A DNA stretch of 64,000 bases from Streptomyces sp. SAI-127 (GCF_029894425.1 NZ_JARXYJ010000001.1:2790001-2854000), one strand, 5' to 3'; numbered from the stretch's first letter, positions 49,616 through 59,978 are shown. The notes: generated by a model from the sequence alone, not told the origin. Numbers and translations are program-made.

Positions 49616-49951
49616 GTGCTGACTCTCGCTGCTGACGTCGAGATGCTGGCGCGGTTCGGCCGCGCCCTCGCCGACCCGATTCGCTGCCGGATCCTCCTTG
49701 CCCTGCGCGAGGCCCCGGCCCATCCCGCGGACCTCGCCGACGCCCTGGAGGTCTCCAGGACCCGGTTGTCGAATCATCTGGCGTGCCTGCGCGACTGCGG
49801 CCTGGTTGTCGCGGTGCCGGTGGGCCGCCGCACCCGCTATGAGCTCGCCGATGAACGACTCGGGCACGCGCTGGACGACCTGCGCACCGCCGTGGTGGCG
49901 GTCGAGGCCGACAAGATGTGTACGGACGCGGATGAGAAGGGCTGCTGCTGA
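49616..49951 (+). CDS. ArsR/SmtB-family metal-sensing repressor
   Basis: A 111-residue winged-helix repressor: MLARFGRALADPIRCRILLALREAP, recognition region DLADALEVSRTRLSNHLACLRDCGLV, wing VPVGRRTRYELAD. Cys in the recognition helix (HLACLRDCG) and the C-terminal CTDADEKGCC are likely metal ligands, as in CmtR-type Cd/Pb sensors. The gene starts with GTG 49616 and ends one base before the efflux gene, so the two form an operon. It should repress efflux until Cd, Pb or Zn binds. Confidence 0.85.
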   Translation: MLTLAADVEMLARFGRALADPIRCRILLALREAPAHPADLADALEVSRTRLSNHLACLRDCGLVVAVPVGRRTRYELADERLGHALDDLRTAVVAVEADKMCTDADEKGCC

Positions 49952-49952
49952 G

Positions 49953-50679
49953 ATGACTGCCGAGATGTCCATCGGCTTAGGCCCGGTCCGCTGCCCGCCG
50001 GGACGCTCTGGCCCGCCGGATACGTCTGCTGGTCGCGGCGACCATCACCTACAACGTCATCGAAGCGGTCGTCGCGATCACTGCCGGGACGCTCGCCTCC
50101 TCCACCGCGCTGATCGGCTTCGGCCTGGACTCGGTCATCGAGGTCTCCTCCGCGGCCGCCGTGGCCTGGCAGTTCTCCCCCCGCGAGCACGCGGTGCGTG
50201 AGGCGCGGGAGAAGCGCACGCTGCAGATCATCGCGGTGTCGTTCTTCGCGCTCGCTGCGTATGTCGGTATCGACGCCGCTCGCGCGCTGGCCGGCACCGG
50301 CGGGGCCGAACGTTCCATCCCCGGCATCGTCATCGCCGCGCTGTCGCTCGCGGTGATGCCGTTTCTGTCGGCTGCTCAGCGCAAGGCAGGCCGCGAGCTC
50401 GGCTCCGCCAGTGCGGTCGCCGACTCCAAACAGACCCTGCTGTGCACGTACCTGTCCGCCGTTCTCCTGGTCGGCCTGGTCCTGAACGCCACGCTCGGCT
50501 GGTCCTGGGCCGACCCGATCGCCGCCCTGGTCATCGCCGCCATCGCGGTCAAGGAGGGCCGCGATGCCTGGCAGGGCAAGGGCTGCTGCACGACACCGGC
50601 CGCCGCCGTGACGGTGTCGTCATCGGACGCCGAAACCGATGCCTGCGGCTGCCGTCCTGGATGCGACTGCTGCAGCTGA
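49953..50679 (+). pseudogene. Cation diffusion facilitator-type metal efflux protein, frameshifted near the start
   Basis: From about 50000 the frame reads DALARRIRLLVAATITYNVIEA, GTLASSTALIGFGLDSVIE and SASAVADSKQTLLCTYLSA, a six-helix cation transporter of the CDF type with Asp-containing metal sites and a Cys-rich tail (CGCRPGCDCCS). The natural start, ATG 49953 with GAAGGG upstream (MTAEMSIGL), is one base out of frame with the rest. A stop (TAG at about 49978) interrupts the transporter frame. One base gained in the TTAGGCCCGG stretch would explain this. It is either a sequencing error or a broken gene. The partner is the ArsR repressor. Confidence 0.75.
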
Positions 50680-50699
50680 CCAGCCTGGCCACGTCGTTC

Positions 50700-50885
50700 A
50701 GGCAGCTTGCGTGAGCGGGGGCGGAGTGACGGCAGGCGGGCCAGGCTCTTCCCGCCCTGGGTGAGCCGACGAGTCATCAGCGTGATGGCAGCCCACGTGA
50801 TCAAGGTCTCCGAGTGTTGAACAAGGCGCTCGTAGTCGCGGGCGTGTCGGCGCGCGTGCATCATCCAGGCCAGGCTGCGTTCGAC
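50700..50885 (-). pseudogene. IS5-family transposase C-terminal fragment
   Basis: VERSLAWMMHARRHARDYER and HSETLITWAAITLMTRRLT match the end of IS5-type transposases, including the one at 47018 in pattern but not in sequence. No N-terminal part is seen. The 333 bases on its right up to 51218 show no gene I can support. Confidence 0.65.
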
Positions 50886-51218
50886 CCGTCAGGTCGTCCA
50901 TCGCGATTCCCCCTCAGCTCCGGTACTGCGTACCGAGTACCGCGGTATCACCGAGTATCGGAGGGGTCGCAGCATCCCGGGTGGGCGCGGACCTGGCACC
51001 GATCCGCCAGGACCCAGGCTCCGCAGCGGCGACCACCTCACCTCACCGGCCCGGCTCTGTAGTAGGCGGGGGCTGCACGACCACGAGGGTCGGCGTACGA
51101 GATGACGCTGGGTGCCTGCCGCTGATCCCCTGACCGCCCCCCCCAAATGGCCCAACCCGTTCCCATGCGCCCGAAATATCCACACCTTGATGTGCCGTAG
51201 ACGCTTCCGTGGTCCGTC

Positions 51219-51238
51219 TTAACGCAAGCTTGACGCCG
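51219..51238. promoter_or_regulatory. TTGACG-type direct repeat ahead of the APC transporter
   Basis: TTAACGCAAGC-TTGACGCCG has two hexamers (TTAACG, TTGACG) 11 bp apart, about 110 bases before the ATG at 51348. A nearly identical TTAACGCAA...TGACGCC precedes the truncated duplicate at 55110. Confidence 0.5.
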
Positions 51239-51347
51239 TCGCATGCCCCATCCGTGGGCCCCTGCGTCACGCTCTGCATACGCTGGTGCCGCCGTCCGCG
51301 TGATGGCCGGAACCCGACGCCGAGCCGCACATCAGGAGACCCCGCCG

Positions 51348-53303
51348 ATGGCCATCACCGAACACCCGCCGCCGAGCCGTCTGCGGACGTGGATGCTCGA
51401 GGGTCTGTCCGACATGGGCAAGCAGGGCGGCCACACGGGACCGCACGCCCAGCCGGAGCCCCCGCACAAGGGCCAGCGCTGGTGGCGCGTGATGTGTCTG
51501 ACCGGTGTGGACTATTTCTCCACCCTCGGCTACCAGCCGGGCATCGCGGCCCTGGCGGCCGGTCTCCTGTCGCCGGTCGCGACCATCGTGCTCGTCATAG
51601 TCACCCTGGCCGGCGCTCTGCCGGTCTACCGGCGGGTGGCCGAGGAGAGCCCGCACGGCGAGGGCTCGATCGCGATGCTGGAACGGCTGCTGACCTTCTG
51701 GAAGGGCAAGCTGTTCGTCCTGACCCTGCTGGGCTTCGCCGCCACCGACTTCCTGATCACCATCACGCTCTCGGCGGCGGACGCCTCGACCCACCTGGTC
51801 GAGAACCCGCATCTGACCAGCACCCTGCACGACAAGCAGATGCTGATCACCCTGATCCTGGTCTCCCTGCTCGGCGCGGTGTTCCTCAAGGGCTTCCTGG
51901 AGGCCATCGGCGTCGCGGTCGCCCTGGTGGCCGTCTACCTCGCGCTGAACGTCGTGGTGGTCATCGTCGGCGTGTGGCACGTCGCCACCGCCGGCCACGT
52001 GATCACCGACTGGTCCAGCGCGCTGACCGCCGAGCACGGCAACGTCTTCGCCATGGTCGGCGTGGCGCTCCTGGTCTTCCCCAAGCTCGCGCTCGGCCTG
52101 TCCGGCTTCGAGACCGGCGTCGCGGTCATGCCGCACGTGCAGGGCGACGAAGGCGACACGGAGGAGGACCCCCGGGGCCGTATCCGCGACACGAAGAAAC
52201 TGCTGACGGCCGCCGCTCTCATCATGAGCGTCTTCCTGATCGCCACCAGCTTCATCACGACACTGCTGATCCCGGAGAAGGAGTTCGAGTCCGGCGGCCA
52301 GGCCAACGGCCGCGCCCTCGCCTACCTGGCCCATGAATACCTGGGCGGCACCTTCGGCACGGTCTACGACGTCTCGACGATCGCGATCCTGTGGTTCGCG
52401 GGCGCCTCGGCGATGGCCGGCCTGCTGAACCTGATGCCGCGCTATCTGCCCCGCTACGGCATGGCCCCGCACTGGGCACGGGCGGTCCGCCCGATGGTCA
52501 TCGTGTTCACGCTCGTCGGCTTCCTCGTCACGTGGATCTTCGACGCGGACGTGGACGCGCAGGGTGGGGCGTACGCCACCGGCGTCCTGGTCCTGATGTC
52601 CTCCGCCGCGATCGCCGTGACCATCGCCGCCCGCCGCGCCCAGCAGCGGGGCTGGACCATCGGCTTCGCCGTCGTCTCGGCGGTCCTGCTCTACGTCACC
52701 GTCGCGAACGTCGTCGAACGACCCGACGGCGTCAAGATCGGCGCCTGCTTCATCGCCGGCATCATCCTCATCTCCCTGCTCTCCCGCCTGGCCCGCGCCT
52801 TCGAACTCCGCGTCACCAGCGTCACGCTGGACGACATGGCGGAACGATTCGTCCGGGACATGGCCAGCCGCAAGATGCGCTTCATCGCCAACGAGCCCGA
52901 CCAGCGCGACAAGGCCGAGTACCGCGACAAGATCGAGCAGATCCGGGCCGACAACGACATGCCGGAGCAGGAGGACTTCGTCTTCGTCGAGGTGACGGTG
53001 ACGGACCCCTCCGAGTTCGAGGCGAGCCTGACCGTACGCGGCGAGGTCCTCCACAACCGCTACCGCGTCCTGACCCTGGAGTCCTCCTCCGTCCCCAACG
53101 CCCTCGCCGCGCTGCTCCTCCACGTCCGCGACTCAACGAGCTGCACCCCGCACATGTACTTCGAGTGGACCGAGGGCAACCCCTTCGCCAACTTCCTGCG
53201 CTTCTTCCTCTTCGGACAGGGCGAGGTCGCCCCGGTCACCCGAGAGGTCCTGCGTGAGGCGGAACCGGACCGCGCCCGGCGTCCCCGGGTCCACACCGGC
53301 TGA
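51348..53303 (+). CDS. APC-superfamily transporter, probable potassium uptake
   Basis: A 651-residue protein with about 12 helices, a cytoplasmic N-terminus ([17 protein letters not shown]) and a 180-residue C-terminal cytoplasmic domain ([38 protein letters not shown]). The first helix motif [19 protein letters not shown] and [12 protein letters not shown] [19 protein letters not shown] differ from typical amino-acid permeases. They resemble the KimA type of APC proteins in which a DxFSSLAY-like motif binds the ion. ATG 51348 has AGGAG ten bases upstream. A truncated duplicate lies at 55110. The K+ role is inferred from the island. Confidence 0.75.
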   Translation: MAITEHPPPSRLRTWMLEGLSDMGKQGGHTGPHAQPEPPHKGQRWWRVMCLTGVDYFSTLGYQPGIAALAAGLLSPVATIVLVIVTLAGALPVYRRVAEESPHGEGSIAMLERLLTFWKGKLFVLTLLGFAATDFLITITLSAADASTHLVENPHLTSTLHDKQMLITLILVSLLGAVFLKGFLEAIGVAVALVAVYLALNVVVVIVGVWHVATAGHVITDWSSALTAEHGNVFAMVGVALLVFPKLALGLSGFETGVAVMPHVQGDEGDTEEDPRGRIRDTKKLLTAAALIMSVFLIATSFITTLLIPEKEFESGGQANGRALAYLAHEYLGGTFGTVYDVSTIAILWFAGASAMAGLLNLMPRYLPRYGMAPHWARAVRPMVIVFTLVGFLVTWIFDADVDAQGGAYATGVLVLMSSAAIAVTIAARRAQQRGWTIGFAVVSAVLLYVTVANVVERPDGVKIGACFIAGIILISLLSRLARAFELRVTSVTLDDMAERFVRDMASRKMRFIANEPDQRDKAEYRDKIEQIRADNDMPEQEDFVFVEVTVTDPSEFEASLTVRGEVLHNRYRVLTLESSSVPNALAALLLHVRDSTSCTPHMYFEWTEGNPFANFLRFFLFGQGEVAPVTREVLREAEPDRARRPRVHTG

Positions 53304-53315
53304 ATCCGACGCCGC

Positions 53316-53365
53316 CGTCAGGGCCCCGTCAGGATTCACCCGTACGGCGTCAGGACCCCGTCAGG
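53316..53365. promoter_or_regulatory. Two direct-repeat boxes ahead of the 53407 gene
   Basis: CGTCAGG occurs at 53316 and 53327, then at 53348 and 53359: two pairs, each with an 11-bp period, 32 bp apart. On the minus strand these read CCTGACG. A -10-like TAGCGT (53394-53399) lies 29 bases further on and 7 bases before the ATG. Confidence 0.6.
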
Positions 53366-53406
53366 GACAGCCGCCAGGACCCATACAGCCGCATAGCGTC
53401 AGCTGT

Positions 53407-53925
53407 ATGACAGGGATCGACCGGCGGGTCCTGGCCAGCGACCGCCACTGGGGCAGCAGCGCTCGACTGGCGGTGGCCTGCGCCCTGGTGTTCTGCACCC
53501 TCTCCCTGCTCGTGGACGGGGATGCCGGCACCCTGACGCTCCTCCGAGCTCTGCTGTGGCTGACCTTGTCCGCCACCGTCTTCGCCGTCCTGCTCCCGCC
53601 CCAGGTGACGGCGGGCCCCGGATGGCTGGAGGTACGCACACCCTGGCGCAGGCACATCGTGCGTACCGACGCGCTGGTGGCCGTACGGCAGTACAGCGGC
53701 GTGTCAGCGCACCTGGTCCTGCGCGACACCCACGGCGGGCGCCTGGAACTCGACCCCCGCGTCCTCGCCGCCAACCCCCTGATCTGGCACGAGCTCGACA
53801 CCGGCGTCCACCGCTCCGTCGACCGCGGCACGCTCCTCCAGGGCACGGACGTCCTGGGACAGCTCGGTCACCGGATCGACGACGAGACCGCGCGAGCGGT
53901 TCTGAGGGCCTCCGGACTCTCCTGA
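53407..53925 (+). CDS. Small membrane protein, paralogue of the 39827 gene
   Basis: A 172-residue protein of unknown function. It has two hydrophobic segments (about 20-35, 43-60) and then a beta-rich domain: GPGWLEVRTPWRRHIVRTDALVAV, LRDTHGGRLELDPRVLAANPLIW, ending AVLRASGLS. It aligns over its full length with the 39827 protein. Both sit beside APC-type transporters and carry 11-bp-spaced boxes and probable leaderless starts. A shared role in ion homeostasis is inferred. Confidence 0.7.
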   Translation: MTGIDRRVLASDRHWGSSARLAVACALVFCTLSLLVDGDAGTLTLLRALLWLTLSATVFAVLLPPQVTAGPGWLEVRTPWRRHIVRTDALVAVRQYSGVSAHLVLRDTHGGRLELDPRVLAANPLIWHELDTGVHRSVDRGTLLQGTDVLGQLGHRIDDETARAVLRASGLS

Positions 53926-53999
53926 TCAGAAGACTGAGATGACAGAAATAATTGTCACTCCGAGCATGCTGCGTGCCCATAGCGTGCCCTTAAGACTGG

Positions 54000-54257
54000 T
54001 CAACCACGGTCAACAGCGGTGATGTTGGCGGCCTGCGCGTCCATGTCGTTGAGGGCGCGGTCAAGGTCGGCGGCGCTGGTGGTGCGGGGTGCGTCCCTGT
54101 CGGCCACACTGTCCCAGGCGCCGTTCGCGGCGAACCCGGCAACGAGCAGCAGCGCGGCCAGAGCGGCGGTGAGCGAGACCGTGGCCGCGCGCAGGAGGCG
54201 CAGCCGTGCGGGCACGGTGGCCCAGAAGCGGCGGCCCAGAGCGGCCCGCGCGGCCAC
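54000..54257 (-). pseudogene. Truncated duplicate of the 45054 sensor-like membrane protein
   Basis: About 80 residues repeat residues 55-137 of the 45054 protein almost exactly: FWATVPARLRLLRAAT, DRDAPRTTSAADLDRALNDMDAQAANI. The nucleotide match covers about 240 bases and extends into the promoter boxes. The reading frame dies in unrelated sequence after NI. It is a partial duplication of the upstream end of that gene. Confidence 0.8.
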
Positions 54258-54309
54258 GGCCCCCGATGCCGATCAGTGTGCGACCGGTTCCGGACATCGA
54301 TGGCCGACG

Positions 54310-54358
54310 TTGACGCTCTCCTGATGGTTTCTCAGGTCGGTTTGACGGGACCTGACGG
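54310..54358. promoter_or_regulatory. TTGACG-type boxes ahead of the DUF1707 gene
   Basis: TTGACGCTCTC-CTGATG (54310) has an 11-bp period, and TTTGACGGGACCTGACGGC (54341-54359) has a 10-bp period. They are the duplicated copies of the boxes at 46715-46765. In this setting they lie upstream of a plus-strand gene whose -10 would be TAGAGT (54384-54389). Confidence 0.5.
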
Positions 54359-54395
54359 CGTCCGCACGTCGCCGGCTCGGCAGTAGAGTGAAAAA

Positions 54396-54947
54396 GTGAC
54401 CTCTCTGCCGGAAAACTCGCCGTCACTGTTCAGTGAAGACGACCGCGACGCGGCCGTGCTGCGCCTGCAGGAGGCGTACGCCGAAGGGCACATCCCCCAC
54501 GAGGAGCTGGACGAACGCCTCCACCAGGTGCTCACCGCCAGGACAGACAGCGAACTCGTGTCGGCGCTGGCCTCGCTCCCGGCGGAGAATGCTGGCACCA
54601 CGTCCACAATCGCTACGATCGCCGCCGCCGGCGGACGGATCAAGCGCGGCGGCGCATGGCGGGTACCTCGGATCGTCAAGGTCGAGTCCGCGTACGGAAG
54701 GGTGCGCCTGGACCTGTCCCGGGCGGTCTTCGAGCATCCTGTGGTCGACATCGAGCTGCAGCTCGGCACCGGCGGGGCAAAGATCACGGTGCCTCGCGAC
54801 GCGGTCGTCGAGTACGAGGATCTGCACACCGGGTGGAAGGACACGCACTACAAACCCCCGCGGCGCCCGCGCTCCGGGGGGCCGAGGATCCGGATCTTCG
54901 GCACCATGGGGTACGGACGGCTGAAGATCCGCCACGTGCGGCGTTGA
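54396..54947 (+). CDS. DUF1707 / cell-wall-stress-type domain protein
   Basis: A 183-residue protein. The N-terminal DUF1707 domain has DDRDAAVLRLQEAYAEGHIPHEELDERLHQVLTART. A C-terminal beta domain of the DUF2154/LiaF type follows (VESAYGRVRLDLSRAVFEHPVVDIELQLGTGGAKITVP and GTMGYGRLKIRH). No membrane helix is obvious. GTG 54396 follows TAGAGT by only six bases, which points to a leaderless mRNA. The function is unknown; such proteins are often linked to envelope stress. Confidence 0.75.
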   Translation: MTSLPENSPSLFSEDDRDAAVLRLQEAYAEGHIPHEELDERLHQVLTARTDSELVSALASLPAENAGTTSTIATIAAAGGRIKRGGAWRVPRIVKVESAYGRVRLDLSRAVFEHPVVDIELQLGTGGAKITVPRDAVVEYEDLHTGWKDTHYKPPRRPRSGGPRIRIFGTMGYGRLKIRHVRR

Positions 54948-55109
54948 GGCCGCTGCGGTCACTACCCATGGCAGGCCCCCGTGCGGCCCACCCCTCACCG
55001 GCACCACCAGAACAGCCACTCCTTGCTGTGCCACAGGTGTTCGCGCGGCCGCCTTAACGCAACCCTGACGCCAACGTGTGATGCATATGTTGATGTCGCC
55101 GTCCGCGTG

Positions 55110-55712
55110 ATGGCCGTCACCGAACACCCACCGTCGAGCCGTCTGCTGACGTGGATGCTTCAGGGCTTGTCCGACATGGGCAGGAGGGGCGGCCACACGG
55201 GCCCGCACGCGGAACCCGAGCCCCCGCACCGGGCTGGTACCGGGTGAAGTGCCTGACCGGTGTCGACTACTTCTCCACCCTCGGCTACCAGCCGGGGATC
55301 GCCGCCCCTGCGGCCGGCCTGCTCTCCCCGATCGCGACCATCGTGCTCGTCATAGTCACCCCCTGGTCGGCGCTCTGCCGGTCTACCGGCGGGTGGCCGA
55401 GGAGAGCCCGCACGGCGAGGGCTCGATCGCGATGCTGGAACGGCTGCTGACCTCCTGGAAGGGCAAGCTGTTCGTCCTGACCCTGCTGGGCTTCGCCGCC
55501 ACCGACTTCCTGATCACCATCACGCTCTCGGCGGCGGACGCCTCGACCCACCTGGTCGAGAACCCGCATCTGACCAGCACCCTGCACGACAAGCAGATGC
55601 TGATCACCCTGACCCTCGTGGCGCTTCTCGGCGCGGTGTTCCTCAAGGGCTTCCTGGAGGCCATCGGCGTCGCCGTCGTCCTGGTGGGCGCCCACCTCAC
55701 GCTGAACATCGG
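55110..55712 (+). pseudogene. Truncated and frameshifted duplicate of the APC transporter
   Basis: [38 protein letters not shown] and [21 protein letters not shown] copy the first third of the 51348 transporter. Frameshifts lie near 55240 and 55360, and the copy stops at about 55712 after [15 protein letters not shown]. Between 55390 and 55602 the DNA is almost identical to 51642-51855, whereas the flanks are clearly diverged. That suggests recent gene conversion. The break coincides with the edge of the biosynthetic cluster. Confidence 0.88.
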
Positions 55713-55722
55713 GTGCAACGGC

Positions 55723-56937
55723 TCACGCGGTCGGGTGCGGGTTGCGGGCCATGAAGTCCTCAGCCACCTTCAGCAGCGAATCGTCCGCCGTGAACAAGGA
55801 GATGTGGTCACCGTGCGGTTCCACCCGGAGCTGCCCGCGCGGCAGACCGACGACGACGCGTCGTGAGCCCTCCGGGTGGGCGATGTCGTCGTCCCGGCTG
55901 GTGACGACGAGGGTGGGCGGCTCGACCTTGGCGAGGTACGGCTCCACCGGGGCACCGGTGATGCCGAGGTTGAGCCGGCAGTAGCGGTAGAGCAGTTCCG
56001 GACTGGCGTACGGATACAGCACCAGGTGCGCCACGTCGGCGGGCGTGCTGGTGAGGACCGCCTGACAGAAGGCCGAGTGCACGGCCTGCGCGGCGGACCG
56101 GCTGCGGGCCGCCGCGGTCATCAGCTCGATCAGCCCCTGCTGGTGCGATGTCTTCGGGTAGTCCTCGGCGAACCCGTAGGCGCCGTGCCACAGGCTGAGC
56201 GAGCGGACTCTCGACGGCTGTCCGGCCGCGGCGACCAGCGCGATCGCCGCCCCTCCGCACAGCCCGATCACGTGTGCGTCGGGCAGGCCGTGATGGTCCA
56301 TCACCGCGAACAGGTCGGCCGCCTGGGCGTGGATGTCGGTGGCGTGCTCGCCGCTGAGCCCTGCGGCGCCGAACAGCCCGCGGCTCTCCCAGGTGAGGAC
56401 TCTGCGGTCACACGCGAAGAAGCGCACCCAGTTCTCCGCGAGGGCCGCCGGCATACCGCACGCGGGGACCAGGACCACGGTCTCTTCACCCTCGCCCGCC
56501 GTGTACACGTTCAGCGGCACGCCGTCCGGCGACAGGACGGTCTCCCTGCGGGTGTACCCCTCGAAGGTGTTCGCCAGGGCGTCGGCGACCACCCGGTCCA
56601 CCTCACCGAGTCGGTCCACCGGCACCACGCCGACGGAGTCCAGCACGTCTGCCAGCGCCAGCCGTTCGCTCACCACGCGTTCGAAGACCTGCAGGTCGTC
56701 GAAGCCCTCCGCGCCGGACAGCACGAGCCCGTCGACTCCGGCCCGGCGGGCCACCCGGTCCAGCAGCGCGCGCAGTGCTCGCCACTGACCGGGAGACCGG
56801 CCACCGGGGGACGCGTCCGCGGTGCGGGCGACCGGAACCACCCGCACCGGGGCGGCGATCCCCTCGAGGAGCGGTTTCACCGACTGCACGGCCGTGGCCA
56901 GGCGGGCCACCGCCGACCTCGTTTCCGGTCCCAGCAT
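55723..56937 (-). CDS. SyrC/CmaE-like aminoacyl transferase with Cys nucleophile
   Basis: A 404-residue alpha/beta-hydrolase-fold protein. The nucleophile elbow is VIGLCGGAA, so Cys227 replaces the usual Ser; the acid is likely in [12 protein letters not shown] and the His in [11 protein letters not shown] 130-residue N-terminal extension precedes the hydrolase core ([18 protein letters not shown]). SyrC and CmaE are such cysteine transferases: they move an aminoacyl group from the stand-alone carrier protein where halogenation occurs to another carrier. The gene ends the operon of adenylation, carrier and halogenase genes, exactly the SyrB1/B2/C set. AAGGAGG precedes ATG 56937. Confidence 0.75.
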   Translation of the reverse strand: MLGPETRSAVARLATAVQSVKPLLEGIAAPVRVVPVARTADASPGGRSPGQWRALRALLDRVARRAGVDGLVLSGAEGFDDLQVFERVVSERLALADVLDSVGVVPVDRLGEVDRVVADALANTFEGYTRRETVLSPDGVPLNVYTAGEGEETVVLVPACGMPAALAENWVRFFACDRRVLTWESRGLFGAAGLSGEHATDIHAQAADLFAVMDHHGLPDAHVIGLCGGAAIALVAAAGQPSRVRSLSLWHGAYGFAEDYPKTSHQQGLIELMTAAARSRSAAQAVHSAFCQAVLTSTPADVAHLVLYPYASPELLYRYCRLNLGITGAPVEPYLAKVEPPTLVVTSRDDDIAHPEGSRRVVVGLPRGQLRVEPHGDHISLFTADDSLLKVAEDFMARNPHPTA

Positions 56938-56965
56938 GCGTTTCGCCTCCTTCGGGCCTACGCCG

Positions 56966-57913
56966 TCACCGCTTGGGGAACTCGTGTCCCTTGGTGGTGC
57001 GCGTGACCCGTCGGTTGTGCTGGTAGGTGTCGGTGCCCGCGACCAGGACCGTGCCGTACTCGCTGAGGCTCACCCGGCCGCCGTACTCGTCGACTTCGTC
57101 GGTGTCCGGGTACACCGCCACGGAAGTCGGCACGTACCGGCCGGCGAAGCCGAGCCGCATCTCCTTCTCCGGTGCGGAATGCGGTTTGGAGGCGTGCATC
57201 ATCGTGGACCAGAACATCACCGCTTCACCGGGACGCATCACCATGGAGACGGCCTGCTCCTGCGGAGGGCGCCAGTCAGGATCCTTCTGCAACTGCCGGT
57301 AGTCGTAGCCGTAGAACCCGCGGGGAACACCCTCCTTGTGCTGCCTGTTGATCGCGTCCGGCTGGTAGTGCATCTCCTTCGACTCGTCGTAGTACATGGT
57401 CCGTTGCGTGCCGGGGATGAACTGCAGGCAGCCGGTGTCCTCGGAGGCCTCGGTGAACGCTGTCCACACGGTGATGGTGCCACCGAAGTCCTTCTCCGAC
57501 TCCGGCCACACGATCTGCGGCTTGCCCGAGGCGAAGGCGAAGGTGTCCGCCTGGTGCCAGTCGGTGCCCTCGTCACCGGGGTACTTCGGGAAGAACTCCG
57601 AGCGCCAGCACAGTACGTTCGGTCCCAGCACCGCGGTCACCCGGTCGACGATCTCCGGCCGGCATATGTGGTCGGCCAGGAAGGCGGAGTCGAGGTGCCG
57701 GTCGTAGTTCGCGATGTTGGTGTTCCCGGCCTGGGCGTCGCCCTCGTCGTAGACGGCGCCGCTGCGGTCCATCAGCCGCAGCCGCTCGCGGCGCCACAGC
57801 CGCCGCATCTCCTCCTCCTCGTACACCTTGAACGGGCCCAGGTAGCCCAGCTCGTGGAACCTGGCGACCTCTTCGGGGGTCGGTGTGAACGTCTGCTGCA
57901 CCGTGTGCGTCAT
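56966..57913 (-). CDS. SyrB2-type non-haem Fe(II)/2-oxoglutarate halogenase
   Basis: A 315-residue PhyH-fold enzyme that chlorinates an unactivated carbon of an aminoacyl group tethered to a carrier protein. The metal site is [17 protein letters not shown]: His120-Gln-Ala122, with Ala where hydroxylases have Asp/Glu, leaving room for chloride. The second ligand is His240 in [10 protein letters not shown], and Arg253 in [10 protein letters not shown] should bind 2-oxoglutarate. Stretches such as [22 protein letters not shown] and YGYDYRQLQ follow SyrB2 closely. By analogy the product is 4-chloro-threonine. It is encoded directly after its presumed carrier protein, with GAAGGG before ATG 57913. 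Confidence 0.92.
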   Translation of the reverse strand: MTHTVQQTFTPTPEEVARFHELGYLGPFKVYEEEEMRRLWRRERLRLMDRSGAVYDEGDAQAGNTNIANYDRHLDSAFLADHICRPEIVDRVTAVLGPNVLCWRSEFFPKYPGDEGTDWHQADTFAFASGKPQIVWPESEKDFGGTITVWTAFTEASEDTGCLQFIPGTQRTMYYDESKEMHYQPDAINRQHKEGVPRGFYGYDYRQLQKDPDWRPPQEQAVSMVMRPGEAVMFWSTMMHASKPHSAPEKEMRLGFAGRYVPTSVAVYPDTDEVDEYGGRVSLSEYGTVLVAGTDTYQHNRRVTRTTKGHEFPKR

Positions 57914-57931
57914 CGTGAAGGCCCTTCTGCG

Positions 57932-58192
57932 TCAGTGGTCTGTGCCGGCGGTCTGGGTGTCGACGAGCGCGGACAACGTGTCGATGCTGGCTTCCTCCAG
58001 TGCGGCGACGTCGAGCGTGATGTCGTACTTCTCGTTGAGCTGGGCGACGATCCGTATGAAGGCCAGCGACGTGACGCCCTGGTCGAAGAGGTCGACGACG
58101 GGGTCTATGCCGCCCCCCTCCAGCACCGTGCTGACGATCTCCGTCACCGAGCGGCGGATCGCGGTCGCGGACACATCCGGCGACACGGTCAT
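57932..58192 (-). CDS. Stand-alone peptidyl carrier protein
   Basis: An 86-residue acyl-carrier fold. The phosphopantetheine Ser42 is in LFDQGVTSLAFIRIV. Helix I and the acidic helix II are typical. It should be loaded by the neighbouring adenylation protein (28 bases upstream) and hold the aminoacyl substrate for the halogenase gene that begins 19 bases after its stop. AGAGGAG lies nine bases before ATG 58192. Confidence 0.9.
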   Translation of the reverse strand: MTVSPDVSATAIRRSVTEIVSTVLEGGGIDPVVDLFDQGVTSLAFIRIVAQLNEKYDITLDVAALEEASIDTLSALVDTQTAGTDH

Positions 58193-58219
58193 GATGTGGG
58201 CTCCTCTCCCCTACTCGAC

Positions 58220-59815
<1,596 letters not shown>

Positions 59816-59939
59816 CACGAATTCCGTTCGTGTGGCAGGAAAGCGACGAATGAGCGACCCATTTACGGCGGTCGGTCGATAATCGCGAACAATCAGATGC
59901 TAGCGAGCGGCACCCGCCGCGCAGAAGCTGGTACGGGGT

Positions 59940-59968
59940 GTCCAACCGCCGGTTTTCCGCAGTTGGAC
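59940..59968. promoter_or_regulatory. StrR/NovG-type operator upstream of the adenylation operon
   Basis: GTCCAACCG-N11-CAGTTGGAC has the exact 9-11-9 geometry of the StrR-family site GTTCGACTG-N11-CAGTCGAAC and matches it at 13 of 18 positions. It lies 125 bases before the adenylation gene and just past the end of the StrR-like regulator gene. It could double as a weak hairpin at that gene's 3' end. Confidence 0.65.
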
Positions 59969-59978
59969 GGAGTGGCGC

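Noticed and set aside
50925..50980. Operator-like GTAC/TATC repeats in the gap before the APC transporter
   Set aside because: Several short imperfect palindromes overlap, but none has clear symmetry or a matching promoter.
37680..54359. PhoP (PHO) boxes as the explanation for the direct repeats
   Set aside because: PHO boxes repeat GTTCACC-like units; here the units are TTGACG-like. Only the 11-bp spacing is shared.
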